9,988 nt of DNA from contig LOCH01000014.1 in the NCBI GenBank assembly GCA_001516765.1, positions 1 through 9,988 on the forward strand. Reading direction: 5' to 3'. Source of the stretch: Vulcanisaeta sp. MG_3 (GTDB lineage: Archaea > Thermoproteota > Thermoprotei > Thermoproteales > Thermocladiaceae). The notes under the pieces were generated by a model. The model was given only the letters and a program-made list of their open reading frames with translations. It ran no database searches and was not told the origin of the DNA. A program made the translations under genes and the position numbers. Below, piece after piece: positions 1 to 7,099 of this stretch (within the stretch, counting starts at the first letter, position 1; every line of letters begins with the position of its first letter).

Positions 1-840
1 CCCTGGTGCATGTTCGTTGGATCCTGGCTATTCCAGGGGCTCAACGTTAATAAGTATGCCAGGGACGCAACACCAATAGTGCCTCCAGAACCCATTGCTG
101 AGCTCCAGGGTGTTGACGATGACACGATTAGGCGGTTATTAAATGGGCTTAGGGTCCTAATCTCCCTGGCGTCAATAATCGCATGGACTAAGAAACTGGG
201 TCTCCGGGTCTTCATACACGGTGCGGCAATCCCAGATCCAGTAGATGATTTCATAAGGGCTTCACTAGCTGGTGGTGCTGATGGAGTAATACCTGGAGAT
301 TTCGTGAAGATAAATAATGACGCCATAAACGTCATATCCACATCAGCCAGCGACTCACCCGTCGGTTATGTAATGGTTAATACATCAAACATAAACATTG
401 GCAACGTTAGGTCATACGGCGTGATCATACTCGACCCGCCCGCGGACATTGATTGGCTTGTTAGGGTTAGGGATATGCTCAGGACTGGGGCTGGTGTTAA
501 GGAGGTTTTTGTAGCATTAGGTGCTGATAAGCTTAGGGCTGATTTCATTAAGAGCGTTGCCGATATGGTGGATGGTATCGTAATCATGGAAATACCGATC
601 ATCGTGTCATTAAGCTTTGATGAGAACCCGGCTCTTAACGTCTTTAGATGCCCTAACTGCTATGTTGATTATGAGACCAGTAATGAGATTAGGAAGTGCC
701 CAAGGTGTGGTGGTAGGGTTAGGCCGATTATAAAGCCGTGGGGTAAGGCAACGATCTTAAAAGATGGGGTGCTCAGGCTTAAGGGGCTTGAGGAGATTAG
801 GGTCATGAGGCTGGAGCCACCCAAAACTATTAATCTCTAG
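1..840 (+). CDS. Unrecognised alpha/beta protein with C-terminal zinc ribbon (5' partial)
   Basis: I do not recognise this family. The frame is open to the left edge of the window, so the ATG at 10 may be internal and the gene is probably cut. Counting from that ATG there are 276 residues. Residues about 45-200 alternate hydrophobic strands and helices, with Gly/Asp-rich turns such as GGADGV (88-93) and LGADK (170-174), suggestive of an alpha/beta (perhaps TIM-barrel-like) fold. Residues 214-233 hold two CxxC pairs (C214, C217, C230, C233), a zinc ribbon followed by GGRVRP, which faintly recalls the Sir2 zinc module; no other Sir2 motif is visible. The stop lies 14 bases before the helicase start on the same strand, so co-transcription is plausible. 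No function is assigned. Confidence 0.7.
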   Translation, partial: PWCMFVGSWLFQGLNVNKYARDATPIVPPEPIAELQGVDDDTIRRLLNGLRVLISLASIIAWTKKLGLRVFIHGAAIPDPVDDFIRASLAGGADGVIPGDFVKINNDAINVISTSASDSPVGYVMVNTSNINIGNVRSYGVIILDPPADIDWLVRVRDMLRTGAGVKEVFVALGADKLRADFIKSVADMVDGIVIMEIPIIVSLSFDENPALNVFRCPNCYVDYETSNEIRKCPRCGGRVRPIIKPWGKATILKDGVLRLKGLEEIRVMRLEPPKTINL

Positions 841-854
841 TTCTAGCGTGTTTA

Positions 855-3161
855 ATGACTGATTACGTAATGATTAGGGGGGATCGATTAACGGTGGCTA
901 AGTACATGCTTGAGGATGATTTCATCGCCGAGTTGGGTAGTGATAGGGCTAGACTCGTCCTCTACGTTCATGAGGATAAACCTACCGAAATAACGTACGG
1001 ACCAACGATAGATTCCCTCGATATTCCCAAGGAATTGATCAGTAGGCTTAGGGAGTTAGGTATTGAGAGGCTTTACGACTTTCAGTGGGAGGCATATAAG
1101 TCAATAATCAATGGTTATGATACAGCGATAATGGCGGGTACCGGTGTGGGTAAGACTGAGGCCTTCCTACTGCCGCTAATATCGCTATCGCTCAATAGGG
1201 GTGTCAAGGCTATCATCATGTACCCAACCAAGGCTCTAGCCAGGGATCAGATGATTAGGATCCAAAAATACATAACGCCGCTGGGTATGTCAGTACTACC
1301 CTATGATGGTGATACATCGAGTGATATCAGGTCTAAGGTTTACGCGTCACCACCAAACATACTAATTACAAACCCAGACATGATCAGTGAGACGTTAACA
1401 CACGTCAGCAAATTCAGGGAGATTCTTAGGGAATATGGCCTAATTGTCCTTGATGATTTTCACATTTATAATGGAGTCTTTGGTGCGCATGTTCATTACG
1501 TGCTTAAGAGGATGAGTAGGTTTATGAGAAATCCGCAGTACGTAGTATCGACAGCCACTGTTGGTAATCCTACGGAATTCGCCAAAAGGTTGTTGGGTAT
1601 TGACGATATAAGGTTGATACAAGGTCCTGAGGGTAGGAGGGGTATCACGAGGCATTTATTAGTTAGGCCAATAAGTAGGGGTAGGGTTGCCGAGGCTGCC
1701 GAGCTTGCCGTTACCTGTGTTAGGAGGGGTATGAAGTGCCTTGTTTTTGCCGATAGTCATAGGTTTGTGGAGTTAATAAAGAGGTTGGTCGATAAGAGGG
1801 GTGTTGGTGATAGGGTTAGGGTTCATAGGGCTGGTTTAACGATTGAGGAGAGGCATGAGGTTGAGGATGGGTTTAAGCAGGGTAGGTACCTGGTCCTGTT
1901 GGCCACGCCAACTCTTGAGATGGGCATCGACATTGGGGATGTGGATGTTGCCGTCATGGCTACGATACCGCCGAGTTACTCAAAATATCTTCAGAGGAGT
2001 GGTAGGGTTGGTAGGAGGGGTCAACTGTCGTATGTTATTCAGGTATTGGGTGATGATCCAATGAGCACGTACTATAGCTCAAGCCCGAGGGAATTCTATG
2101 CCAGGAAACCTGAAGATCTTTATGTTGAGGAGAGGAATGATGAGATCGCCAGGAGGCATTGTCTGTTGATGACTTACGAGAAGCCCGTGAGGAGTGGTTC
2201 AGTGGATATTTATTGTGAGGAGATCCTAAAATCGCTGGTTAATGACGGCTTGGTAGAAGTTAGGGGTAATTATTATGTCGTTACTGAGAAAGGTCGTGAA
2301 ATTGCCAGAGCTACACGTGGGATCAGGGGTATTGGTGACGTGGTCAAGATACTCAGTGATGGTAAGAGGGTTATTGGGTTTAGGGAGCTTCCGATGGCTT
2401 TGAGGGAGTTGCATGAGGGTGCGGTTTACCTGCACGGCGGTAAGGTTTATGAGGTTTATAAGTTCGATATTGATGGTAGGAGGGCATTTGTTAAGAGACT
2501 TCCTGACAATTACGACCTATACACAACAGCACTATACTACTCGGAGCCCAGTATTAATGAGGTTCTTGAGGAGGGCAGTATACACGCAATCCCGTACCAA
2601 TACGCCAAGTTAACTATTAGGGAGGTTGTGTATGGGTACTTAGTAAAGAGGTTCAGTAGTAATGAGGTTGTTGAGAGGAGGGAGTTCAGACAACCCCTGA
2701 GTTACGAGTTTAGGACCAAGGGCATTGTGATCTACGCGCCATTCATAACCTTCAGTCCATTCGAGAATATAGATATCGTTGAGAGAGGTAAGGCCTACCA
2801 CGCAGCTGAGCACATAATGATAATGGTTGGCGAGAACGTGATTGGGGCAGGACCAACGGACATGGGCGGCATATCCTATCCCACAGGGCACATAATAATC
2901 TACGACTCATACCCAGGCGGCTCAGGAGCTACTAAGATGCTCCTTAGTAGGGTCGATGATGTACTTAGGATATCGTTGGATGTATTAACGCACTGTACAT
3001 GCGTTGATGGTTGCCCGAAGTGTGTTTACTCGCCTTATTGTGGTAACGATAATCACTACCTATCTAGGAGGAACGCCATAAGGGTTATTGATGCAATACT
3101 AAAGGGCATGCCGTCAAAGATAACGGAGATACCATCAATCACTGGGGAGTCCTACGATTAA
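855..3161 (+). CDS. DEAD/DEAH-type superfamily 2 helicase with C-terminal DUF1998 cysteine cluster (Hrq1/MrfA-like)
   Basis: A complete 768-residue ATP-dependent nucleic acid helicase. Visible motifs, in order: Q-like region near 76; Walker A AGTGVGKTE (94-102); YPTKALARDQ (123-132, motif Ia); DDFH at 200-203 (motif II); STAT (232-235, motif III); TPTLEMGIDIG (351-361, motif V); QRSGRVGRRGQ (380-390, motif VI). The C-terminus carries C714, C716, C720, C723 and C729 in the CxCxxGCPxC arrangement of DUF1998, the zinc-binding part of Hrq1 and MrfA. Members of that family are 3'-5' DNA helicases linked to crosslink or mitomycin damage repair; that role here is inferred. Motif II is DDFH rather than DExH. 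The ATG at 855 has no Shine-Dalgarno sequence; a poor TATA-like ACTATTAAT at 826-834 lies about 25 bases upstream. The 3' end overlaps the convergent membrane-protein gene by 23 bases. Confidence 0.9.
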   Translation: MTDYVMIRGDRLTVAKYMLEDDFIAELGSDRARLVLYVHEDKPTEITYGPTIDSLDIPKELISRLRELGIERLYDFQWEAYKSIINGYDTAIMAGTGVGKTEAFLLPLISLSLNRGVKAIIMYPTKALARDQMIRIQKYITPLGMSVLPYDGDTSSDIRSKVYASPPNILITNPDMISETLTHVSKFREILREYGLIVLDDFHIYNGVFGAHVHYVLKRMSRFMRNPQYVVSTATVGNPTEFAKRLLGIDDIRLIQGPEGRRGITRHLLVRPISRGRVAEAAELAVTCVRRGMKCLVFADSHRFVELIKRLVDKRGVGDRVRVHRAGLTIEERHEVEDGFKQGRYLVLLATPTLEMGIDIGDVDVAVMATIPPSYSKYLQRSGRVGRRGQLSYVIQVLGDDPMSTYYSSSPREFYARKPEDLYVEERNDEIARRHCLLMTYEKPVRSGSVDIYCEEILKSLVNDGLVEVRGNYYVVTEKGREIARATRGIRGIGDVVKILSDGKRVIGFRELPMALRELHEGAVYLHGGKVYEVYKFDIDGRRAFVKRLPDNYDLYTTALYYSEPSINEVLEEGSIHAIPYQYAKLTIREVVYGYLVKRFSSNEVVERREFRQPLSYEFRTKGIVIYAPFITFSPFENIDIVERGKAYHAAEHIMIMVGENVIGAGPTDMGGISYPTGHIIIYDSYPGGSGATKMLLSRVDDVLRISLDVLTHCTCVDGCPKCVYSPYCGNDNHYLSRRNAIRVIDAILKGMPSKITEIPSITGESYD

Positions 3162-4144
3162 TGGTTAGGGTCCTTGTCACACCTAGGAATGCTGGCATGA
3201 ATATTATCAAGGGCACCATGTACGTTATTACCCTAAACCAAATATCATAAGCCAGGTAATAATCACCAAGCCCCAGAATATCCAGTATATATAAGTTAGC
3301 GAGTTCGCCAATACCGGCAGAGCCTGGTAGTATTGATATGTAGGTTAAGACAACGTAGGATGATGTTATCAAGACGCCCATAATGAGGCTTATGTGAACT
3401 CCAAGGGCGTAAAAAATCAATTCAACGTTAAGTCCAGATAACACCCACTGAACCACTGATAATGCGAAAAGAAGCACATACTCTAGCAGGGTTAGATTAA
3501 CACCATATACCTCACCCTCATTGATAACTATTAAGTTATTAACGAAACTTATTCGTGAACCAATAAACCCTAAGGAAACCCTCAATGTACCTACCAAGCC
3601 TAGCGCTAACTATTGATATGAATAGGACGGCATACACCACAAGAAATGCACCCGCCATTATCAGGGCTATGTATGGAACAACGACAATACCCAATAGGTA
3701 GAGCAATAGGACAATTAACGTGAGTGTTATTGTATCCACGGTGTATCTAAGGACAATACCCTCAGTAGCCCTCGTAGTCGGCAAACCCCTATTTGTCAAG
3801 TATGCTATAGATACAGCCTCACCACCAACATAAAAACCAGGCACCAGCAGTGAGGCAAACGTTTGCGCTGCGGCTATCTTAATCAACTCAAGGACACCTA
3901 TCCTATAGCCAATGCCTCTATTAAAGATTATACTGAGCCTAACACCAACAAGCACCAATTGGGTTATGTAAACCAACTCTGATAATAACAGATAGAACGG
4001 GTATTTAGGAACCTCATACCTAGCCTTAGCAAGACCCGACTTTATTAAAACAATAATTGTAATCACAATGGTAATTATAGAAATAGCTATGAACAACACA
4101 TCACGCCTCCAATCCTCACCACTAACACTATTCCGCCTACCCAC
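3139..4144 (-). pseudogene. Flippase-like integral membrane protein (LPG synthase TM / UPF0104 family), split by a frameshift
   Basis: Two overlapping minus-strand frames together make one protein of about 330 residues, the usual size for the AglD/MprF-type transmembrane family thought to act in lipid or lipid-linked sugar transfer or flipping. The first frame (4144 to 3539, GTG start, 201 aa) has several membrane segments and the conserved-looking PGFYVGGEA (102-110). The second (3597 to 3139, 152 aa if started at TTG) has the expected second half: further membrane segments and PGSAGIGE (91-98). Joining them needs a +1 shift between 3541 and 3609, bounded by TAA at 3539-3541 in the first frame and TAG at 3610-3612 in the second. 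A single inserted base, a sequencing error or programmed shifting would all explain this. A TATA box sits 28.5 bases before the GTG. The 3' end overlaps the helicase gene by 23 bases. Confidence 0.75.
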
Positions 4145-4167
4145 CCACTAGCACTAAGAATCACAGG

Positions 4168-4176
4168 CTTTTAAAG
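4168..4176 (-). promoter_or_regulatory. TATA box (box A) for the flippase-like gene
   Basis: Read on the minus strand this is CTTTAAAAG. The centre of TTTAAA (4172.5) is 28.5 bases from the first base of the GTG at 4144. That places the expected transcription start at or next to the start codon, so the messenger is probably leaderless. No Shine-Dalgarno sequence precedes the GTG, in agreement. Confidence 0.6.
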
Positions 4177-4192
4177 CAACTCGCGCGATACA

Positions 4193-4459
4193 TCAATCCA
4201 TAGTGATCTTCTTAGCTACTTCTTCGATGCTTTGCCACACCATGTCAAAGCAGCCAATATACATCACTCGAGGTATGTCACTATCCAATGACTTATTAAC
4301 GCAATCAACGAAGTTAGGAAGAACCATATTGACGGCATCCTGAACTATCTTCAGCCTCTCATTGAAGTCGATTTTCCTCAAAAGATCGGTCCAATGCGAA
4401 TCATTATTAATGAGAGCTTTAATTACATCCTCAGCATTAATTACACGGTCTCTACTCAT
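4193..4459 (-). CDS. Hypothetical 88-residue protein
   Basis: I do not recognise this family. The predicted product is small, soluble and mostly helical by appearance, with many Asp/Asn/Lys residues, two cysteines (in the DCVNK and GCFD contexts) and no signal peptide or membrane segment. I chose the ATG at 4459 rather than the in-frame TTG at 4498. A strong TATA box (TTTAAA, 4484-4489) lies 27.5 bases upstream of this ATG, the leaderless spacing seen for its neighbours; a start at 4498 would put that box inside the coding region. The gene is 48 bases upstream of the flippase-like gene on the same strand, which has its own promoter. Alternatives are a lineage-specific regulator or a partner of a neighbouring protein; nothing in the sequence decides this. 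Confidence 0.6.
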   Translation of the reverse strand: MSRDRVINAEDVIKALINNDSHWTDLLRKIDFNERLKIVQDAVNMVLPNFVDCVNKSLDSDIPRVMYIGCFDMVWQSIEEVAKKITMD

Positions 4460-4481
4460 TATGATTTCAATATCTAGCTGG

Positions 4482-4490
4482 TTTTTAAAT
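4482..4490 (-). promoter_or_regulatory. TATA box for the 88-residue protein gene
   Basis: On the minus strand the core is ATTTAAAAA. The TTTAAA centre at 4486.5 is 27.5 bases before the ATG at 4459, giving a probable leaderless transcript and deciding the start codon choice. Confidence 0.6.
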
Positions 4491-4500
4491 TTTCCCAAAG

Positions 4501-4600
4501 TATAATCTGAGAAAGCTAACCCTTAGATCAAAGTGAATACCTCAAATATATTTTAATATCACGTATCGTTAAACTAACCCGGACCATATAATCAGAGAAA
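4501..4600. repeat. Imperfect 14-bp direct repeat in an intergenic gap
   Basis: TATAATCTGAGAAA (4501-4514) and TATAATCAGAGAAA (4587-4600) differ at one position and begin 86 bases apart. They flank the AT-rich gap between the nicotinamidase stop and the promoter of the 88-residue gene. They could be protein-binding sites or chance. Nothing else in this gap is recognisable apart from an AT-rich run near 4545-4560. Confidence 0.35.
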
Positions 4601-4602
4601 TG

Positions 4603-5214
4603 CTATCTAAACCTTATACTATCTACTTTGGTAAGAACACCCTTATAGAGGAACGTAATCTGCCTTAACGCTGCATAGTAATCGAACTCATCCAGTGCGG
4701 ATATGCCGTCTATTGGAACCACTACATTGTACCAATTAAGTGCAGCTGAGCCTGCGGTGTGTAGGACGCATATGTTTGCGACGGTACCAACTATGACTAG
4801 GGTATCCACATGTACCACGTGCCTGAGCACGTAGTCCAGGTCTGTGCCGAAGAATGCATCGTACCTACGCTTCCTGATCAATATGTCGTCAGACATTGGC
4901 TTGAGTTCATCTATTATCTCGGCACCCCACGTATTCATTACACAATGCTCACCCCAAATCCTGAACTCTGGGTCATTCTTGAAGTGCCAGTCCTGTGTGT
5001 ATATTATTGGTACGTTAGCGTCCCTAGCCTTTTCCAGCAACTTCCTTATCGCTGGTACTGTGGCCTGGGCTGTGGGTACGTATAACTTACCGTTCGGCTT
5101 TACGAAATCATTCTGCATATCTACTACAACAACGGCAGTCTTCGAAGGATCCAGAATGACATCCTCCTTAATCTCCATCTCGGGTATTTTTACGTTACCC
5201 GTTATCTTCGACAT
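4603..5214 (-). CDS. pncA: Nicotinamidase / isochorismatase-family cysteine amidase
   Basis: A complete 203-residue cysteine hydrolase that probably converts nicotinamide to nicotinate and ammonia in cytoplasmic NAD salvage. The catalytic triad of the family is visible: D32 in VVDMQNDF, K115 in the RKRRYDAF segment, and nucleophile C149 in ANICVLHTA. The metal-binding set that distinguishes true nicotinamidases from other isochorismatase-fold proteins is also present: D75 and H77 in QDWH, and H90 in GEHCV. The V-A pair before NIC corresponds to the family's cis-peptide oxyanion region. I chose the ATG at 5214 over the TTG immediately before it (5217) because ATG is the stronger start and the TATA-like box is 28 bases upstream. 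The gene stands alone with its own promoter. A related ureidoacrylate or other amidase activity cannot be excluded. Confidence 0.8.
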   Translation of the reverse strand: MSKITGNVKIPEMEIKEDVILDPSKTAVVVVDMQNDFVKPNGKLYVPTAQATVPAIRKLLEKARDANVPIIYTQDWHFKNDPEFRIWGEHCVMNTWGAEIIDELKPMSDDILIRKRRYDAFFGTDLDYVLRHVVHVDTLVIVGTVANICVLHTAGSAALNWYNVVVPIDGISALDEFDYYAALRQITFLYKGVLTKVDSIRFR

Positions 5215-5237
5215 CAAACCCTAATAGATGGGCGGGC

Positions 5238-5246
5238 TTATTTTTC
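5238..5246 (-). promoter_or_regulatory. TATA-like box for the nicotinamidase gene
   Basis: On the minus strand this reads GAAAAATAAG, with the AT core centred at about 5242, 28 bases before the ATG at 5214. It is weaker than the TTTAAA boxes of the neighbouring genes, but the spacing matches the leaderless pattern. No Shine-Dalgarno sequence is present before the ATG. Confidence 0.45.
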
Positions 5247-5278
5247 TAAGGCGGCAATTTTTAACCTCAGGTTTAAAC

Positions 5279-5698
5279 CTAAATCATTCTCTGGACCTTA
5301 ATCATGAATTGCTTTATCTTTGACATTACATTCTCAACGTGCCAGACAGGGCTCACAAAGACCATCAACCAACCCTTAGAACCCATCTCGAAGAAGGCAA
5401 TTTTGAAGTTCGAGAAGCGAATTATGAGGTATTGGTATGGACCGAGGAGGTCATCATTTATTTTAGAGGTATGATCGACGAACTCTATGAGGGAAAGGAG
5501 GTTTTTGAGGGATTTTACGGTGAGGGTGTTTGGGATGTGATAGATGAGTGGGATGCCGTTTGAATCGATGATTGCGGCACCAATAATTACTTCGCCGTCT
5601 ATAAGCTCGCTAAGCATTATCCGCTTGAGCTCGGTTTGAAGGGTCTTTTCGACCACCTTCTTGTCTGGAGAAACATAAATTACCAAACTAATCCCCAC
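5279..5698 (-). CDS. Roadblock/LC7-domain-like small protein
   Basis: A 139-residue protein whose centre resembles the Roadblock/LC7 (profilin-like) fold: EVIIGAAIIDSNGIPLIY (36-53) gives the typical paired strands with a Gly turn, followed by a helix (62-75), and then the strand pairs YLIIRFSNFKIAFFE (90-104) and WLMVFVSP (110-117), with a C-terminal helix. Archaeal and bacterial members usually dimerise and regulate Ras-like small GTPases such as MglA; no GTPase gene is in this window, so a partner would be encoded elsewhere. The start is uncertain. The GTG at 5698 is used, but the TATA-like TTATAAA (5717-5723) is only 22 bases upstream, which would suit a transcript starting near 5692 and translation from the TTG at 5686 (135 residues). 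It lies 64 bases upstream of the nicotinamidase start, which has a separate promoter. Confidence 0.6.
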   Translation of the reverse strand: MGISLVIYVSPDKKVVEKTLQTELKRIMLSELIDGEVIIGAAIIDSNGIPLIYHIPNTLTVKSLKNLLSLIEFVDHTSKINDDLLGPYQYLIIRFSNFKIAFFEMGSKGWLMVFVSPVWHVENVMSKIKQFMIKVQRMI

Positions 5699-5715
5699 AA
5701 AATATTAACGCAACT

Positions 5716-5724
5716 CTTTATAAG
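5716..5724 (-). promoter_or_regulatory. TATA box near the Roadblock-like gene
   Basis: CTTATAAAG is a perfect nine-base inverted match around its centre (5720) and a good archaeal TATA box. It is 22 bases from the GTG at 5698 and 34 bases from the TTG at 5686, so a transcription start near 5692 is expected and the start codon remains open. Confidence 0.45.
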
Positions 5725-5787
5725 TCTTATCACTTCAATTTATGTACTATAGAGGTTACGTATGCATCTATAACTCTATTAACAAAC

Positions 5788-7044
5788 CTACACTTTACTA
5801 ACTCCTCCCTTACCAGCCCTACCAAGCATCTCATGCGCCCTGGCCAACTCATCACGCGTTAATGCAAGCACTAGGTTAACCTCACCAGCCAGCACAGCTG
5901 CTGCCACGATTTCAGCAAACTTCAGTGCGTTCGTTCCAGGCGGATTTCCGGAACCGTAGACCCCAAGCATCTGGAGAAACTCTCTCTGTGTTGGTAATCC
6001 CGTGCCTCCGCCGACAGTACCAACCTCGAGGCTGGGTAGGGTAATTGAGACGTATAGATCACCGTTGTCCAGGGGCTCCATCCACGTTATCCCCATGCTT
6101 GACTCAACCACCTGTGCAACATCCTGCCCTGTGGCTATGAATATGGCGGCTATGATGTTGGCAAAATGGGCGTTGAAGCCGTATGAGCGGGCTAGGGCTG
6201 AACCCAGTAAATTCTTCCTATTATTCACCTCGGCAACGTCCTCTGCCGTAACACCCCACTCACTAAGTACGCTCTTGGGAATCACAGCCTCACTAACTAC
6301 AGTCTTGCCTCTGCCCAGTAGGAAATTGACCGCATTCGCCTTCTTATCGACACACATATTACCACTAAGTGCGACAAGCCTAGCCCTGGGGAAATTACTC
6401 AATATATACTTGACAGCCTTATCCGTCGCTATTGTGACCATGTTCATACCCATGGCATCACCCGTGGTGAACTTGAACCTAAGCCACACATTATTACCTA
6501 CAATGAATGGTTGAATGTTGATAAGCCTGGCATGCCTACTTGTTGACTCCGCAACACCTTTTATTTCGTTGAAGTGTTCATTAACCCAATTAATCAATTC
6601 CACGGCATCAACTATGGAGGGTACTGTGATTACAGGTGCTCTTGTCATACCATCATTAATGACCTTACTCCTCGCACCACCTGACTCAGTGATTATCTTG
6701 GCGCCCCTATTTACGGATGCAACCAGGGCCCCCTCAGTAGTCGCCAGCGGTATGTAGTAGGTACCGTTTGCGTAATCCCCAATTACTCGAAGAGGTCCAG
6801 CAATGCCCACCGGTACTTGTGCAGCACCTATCGTGTTTTCTATGTTCCTACCAACTACTGCGTTGAAGTCTATGACGGTCCTGCCAACATTATCGAGCTT
6901 AACGCCCGTGACCTTCTCAATATATGCCCTCCTGATCTCCGTCGCTTTGTTGGAATCGTTAAGTACTTTATCCAGCTCATGAAGCTTTAACTCACCCCTC
7001 TCTATCTTGGTTAGTATATCCTCGAGGCTTAGCTCCTCAACCAT
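5788..7044 (-). CDS. hmgA: 3-hydroxy-3-methylglutaryl-CoA reductase, class I
   Basis: A complete 418-residue enzyme that reduces HMG-CoA to mevalonate, normally with NADPH, the committed step to archaeal isoprenoid lipids. Class I hallmarks: ENTIGAAQVPVGIAGP (69-84); PLATTEGALVAS (99-110) with catalytic E104; TGDAMGMNM (194-202) in the cofactor-binding part; SGNMCVDKKANAVN (227-240) with the catalytic lysine at K234 or K235; ATGQDVAQ (304-311) with D308; VGTVGGGTGLPTQ (341-353); and H404 in LARAHEMLGR as the C-terminal catalytic histidine. All four classical catalytic residues are present. There is no N-terminal membrane domain, as in other archaeal enzymes, so it should be soluble. The ATG at 7044 is 27.5 bases from a TATA box shared with the divergent thiolase-like gene, and no Shine-Dalgarno sequence is visible, indicating leaderless expression. 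Confidence 0.97.
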   Translation of the reverse strand: MVEELSLEDILTKIERGELKLHELDKVLNDSNKATEIRRAYIEKVTGVKLDNVGRTVIDFNAVVGRNIENTIGAAQVPVGIAGPLRVIGDYANGTYYIPLATTEGALVASVNRGAKIITESGGARSKVINDGMTRAPVITVPSIVDAVELINWVNEHFNEIKGVAESTSRHARLINIQPFIVGNNVWLRFKFTTGDAMGMNMVTIATDKAVKYILSNFPRARLVALSGNMCVDKKANAVNFLLGRGKTVVSEAVIPKSVLSEWGVTAEDVAEVNNRKNLLGSALARSYGFNAHFANIIAAIFIATGQDVAQVVESSMGITWMEPLDNGDLYVSITLPSLEVGTVGGGTGLPTQREFLQMLGVYGSGNPPGTNALKFAEIVAAAVLAGEVNLVLALTRDELARAHEMLGRAGKGGVSKV

Positions 7045-7063
7045 TACTGATGCCTAACCCAGG

Positions 7064-7077
7064 GAATATTTAAAAAC
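7064..7077. promoter_or_regulatory. Shared bidirectional TATA box between hmgA and the thiolase-like gene
   Basis: The palindromic core TTTAAA at 7069-7074 is the only good TATA element in the 55-bp divergent gap. Its centre (7071.5) is 27.5 bases from the hmgA ATG (7044) and 28.5 bases from the thiolase GTG (7100), the leaderless distance in both directions. Purine-rich flanks that could serve as TFB recognition elements lie on both sides: GGGAA at 7062-7066 for the plus direction, and GTGAAG read on the minus strand for the other. Confidence 0.6.
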
Positions 7078-7099
7078 TTCACATTTATGGCAACTGCTG

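Noticed and set aside
455..475. Telomere-like GGGTTA runs, also at 1811-1830.
   Set aside because: They lie inside coding frames and reflect runs of Val-Arg or similar codons (GTT AGG) in an AGG-rich genome, not a telomere or repeat array.
1798..1830. Possible G-quadruplex from four G-tracts in the helicase gene.
   Set aside because: The tracts follow from the AGG/GGT codon preference, and the first loop is long (11 bases); no independent sign of function.
4460..4498. N-terminal extension of the 88-residue protein to the TTG at 4498.
   Set aside because: The extension would contain the TATA box at 4482-4490 that has exact leaderless spacing to the ATG at 4459.
4540..4565. AT-rich run as a plus-strand promoter or a terminator.
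   Set aside because: No plus-strand gene follows, and there is no clear T-tract or hairpin, so I could not support either.
4844..5224. Plus-strand open frames opposite the nicotinamidase gene.
   Set aside because: They mirror a well-supported minus-strand enzyme with intact catalytic motifs and have no promoter or recognisable product.
6002..6757. Two plus-strand open frames opposite hmgA.
   Set aside because: Shadows of the HMG-CoA reductase gene; the minus strand carries every family motif.
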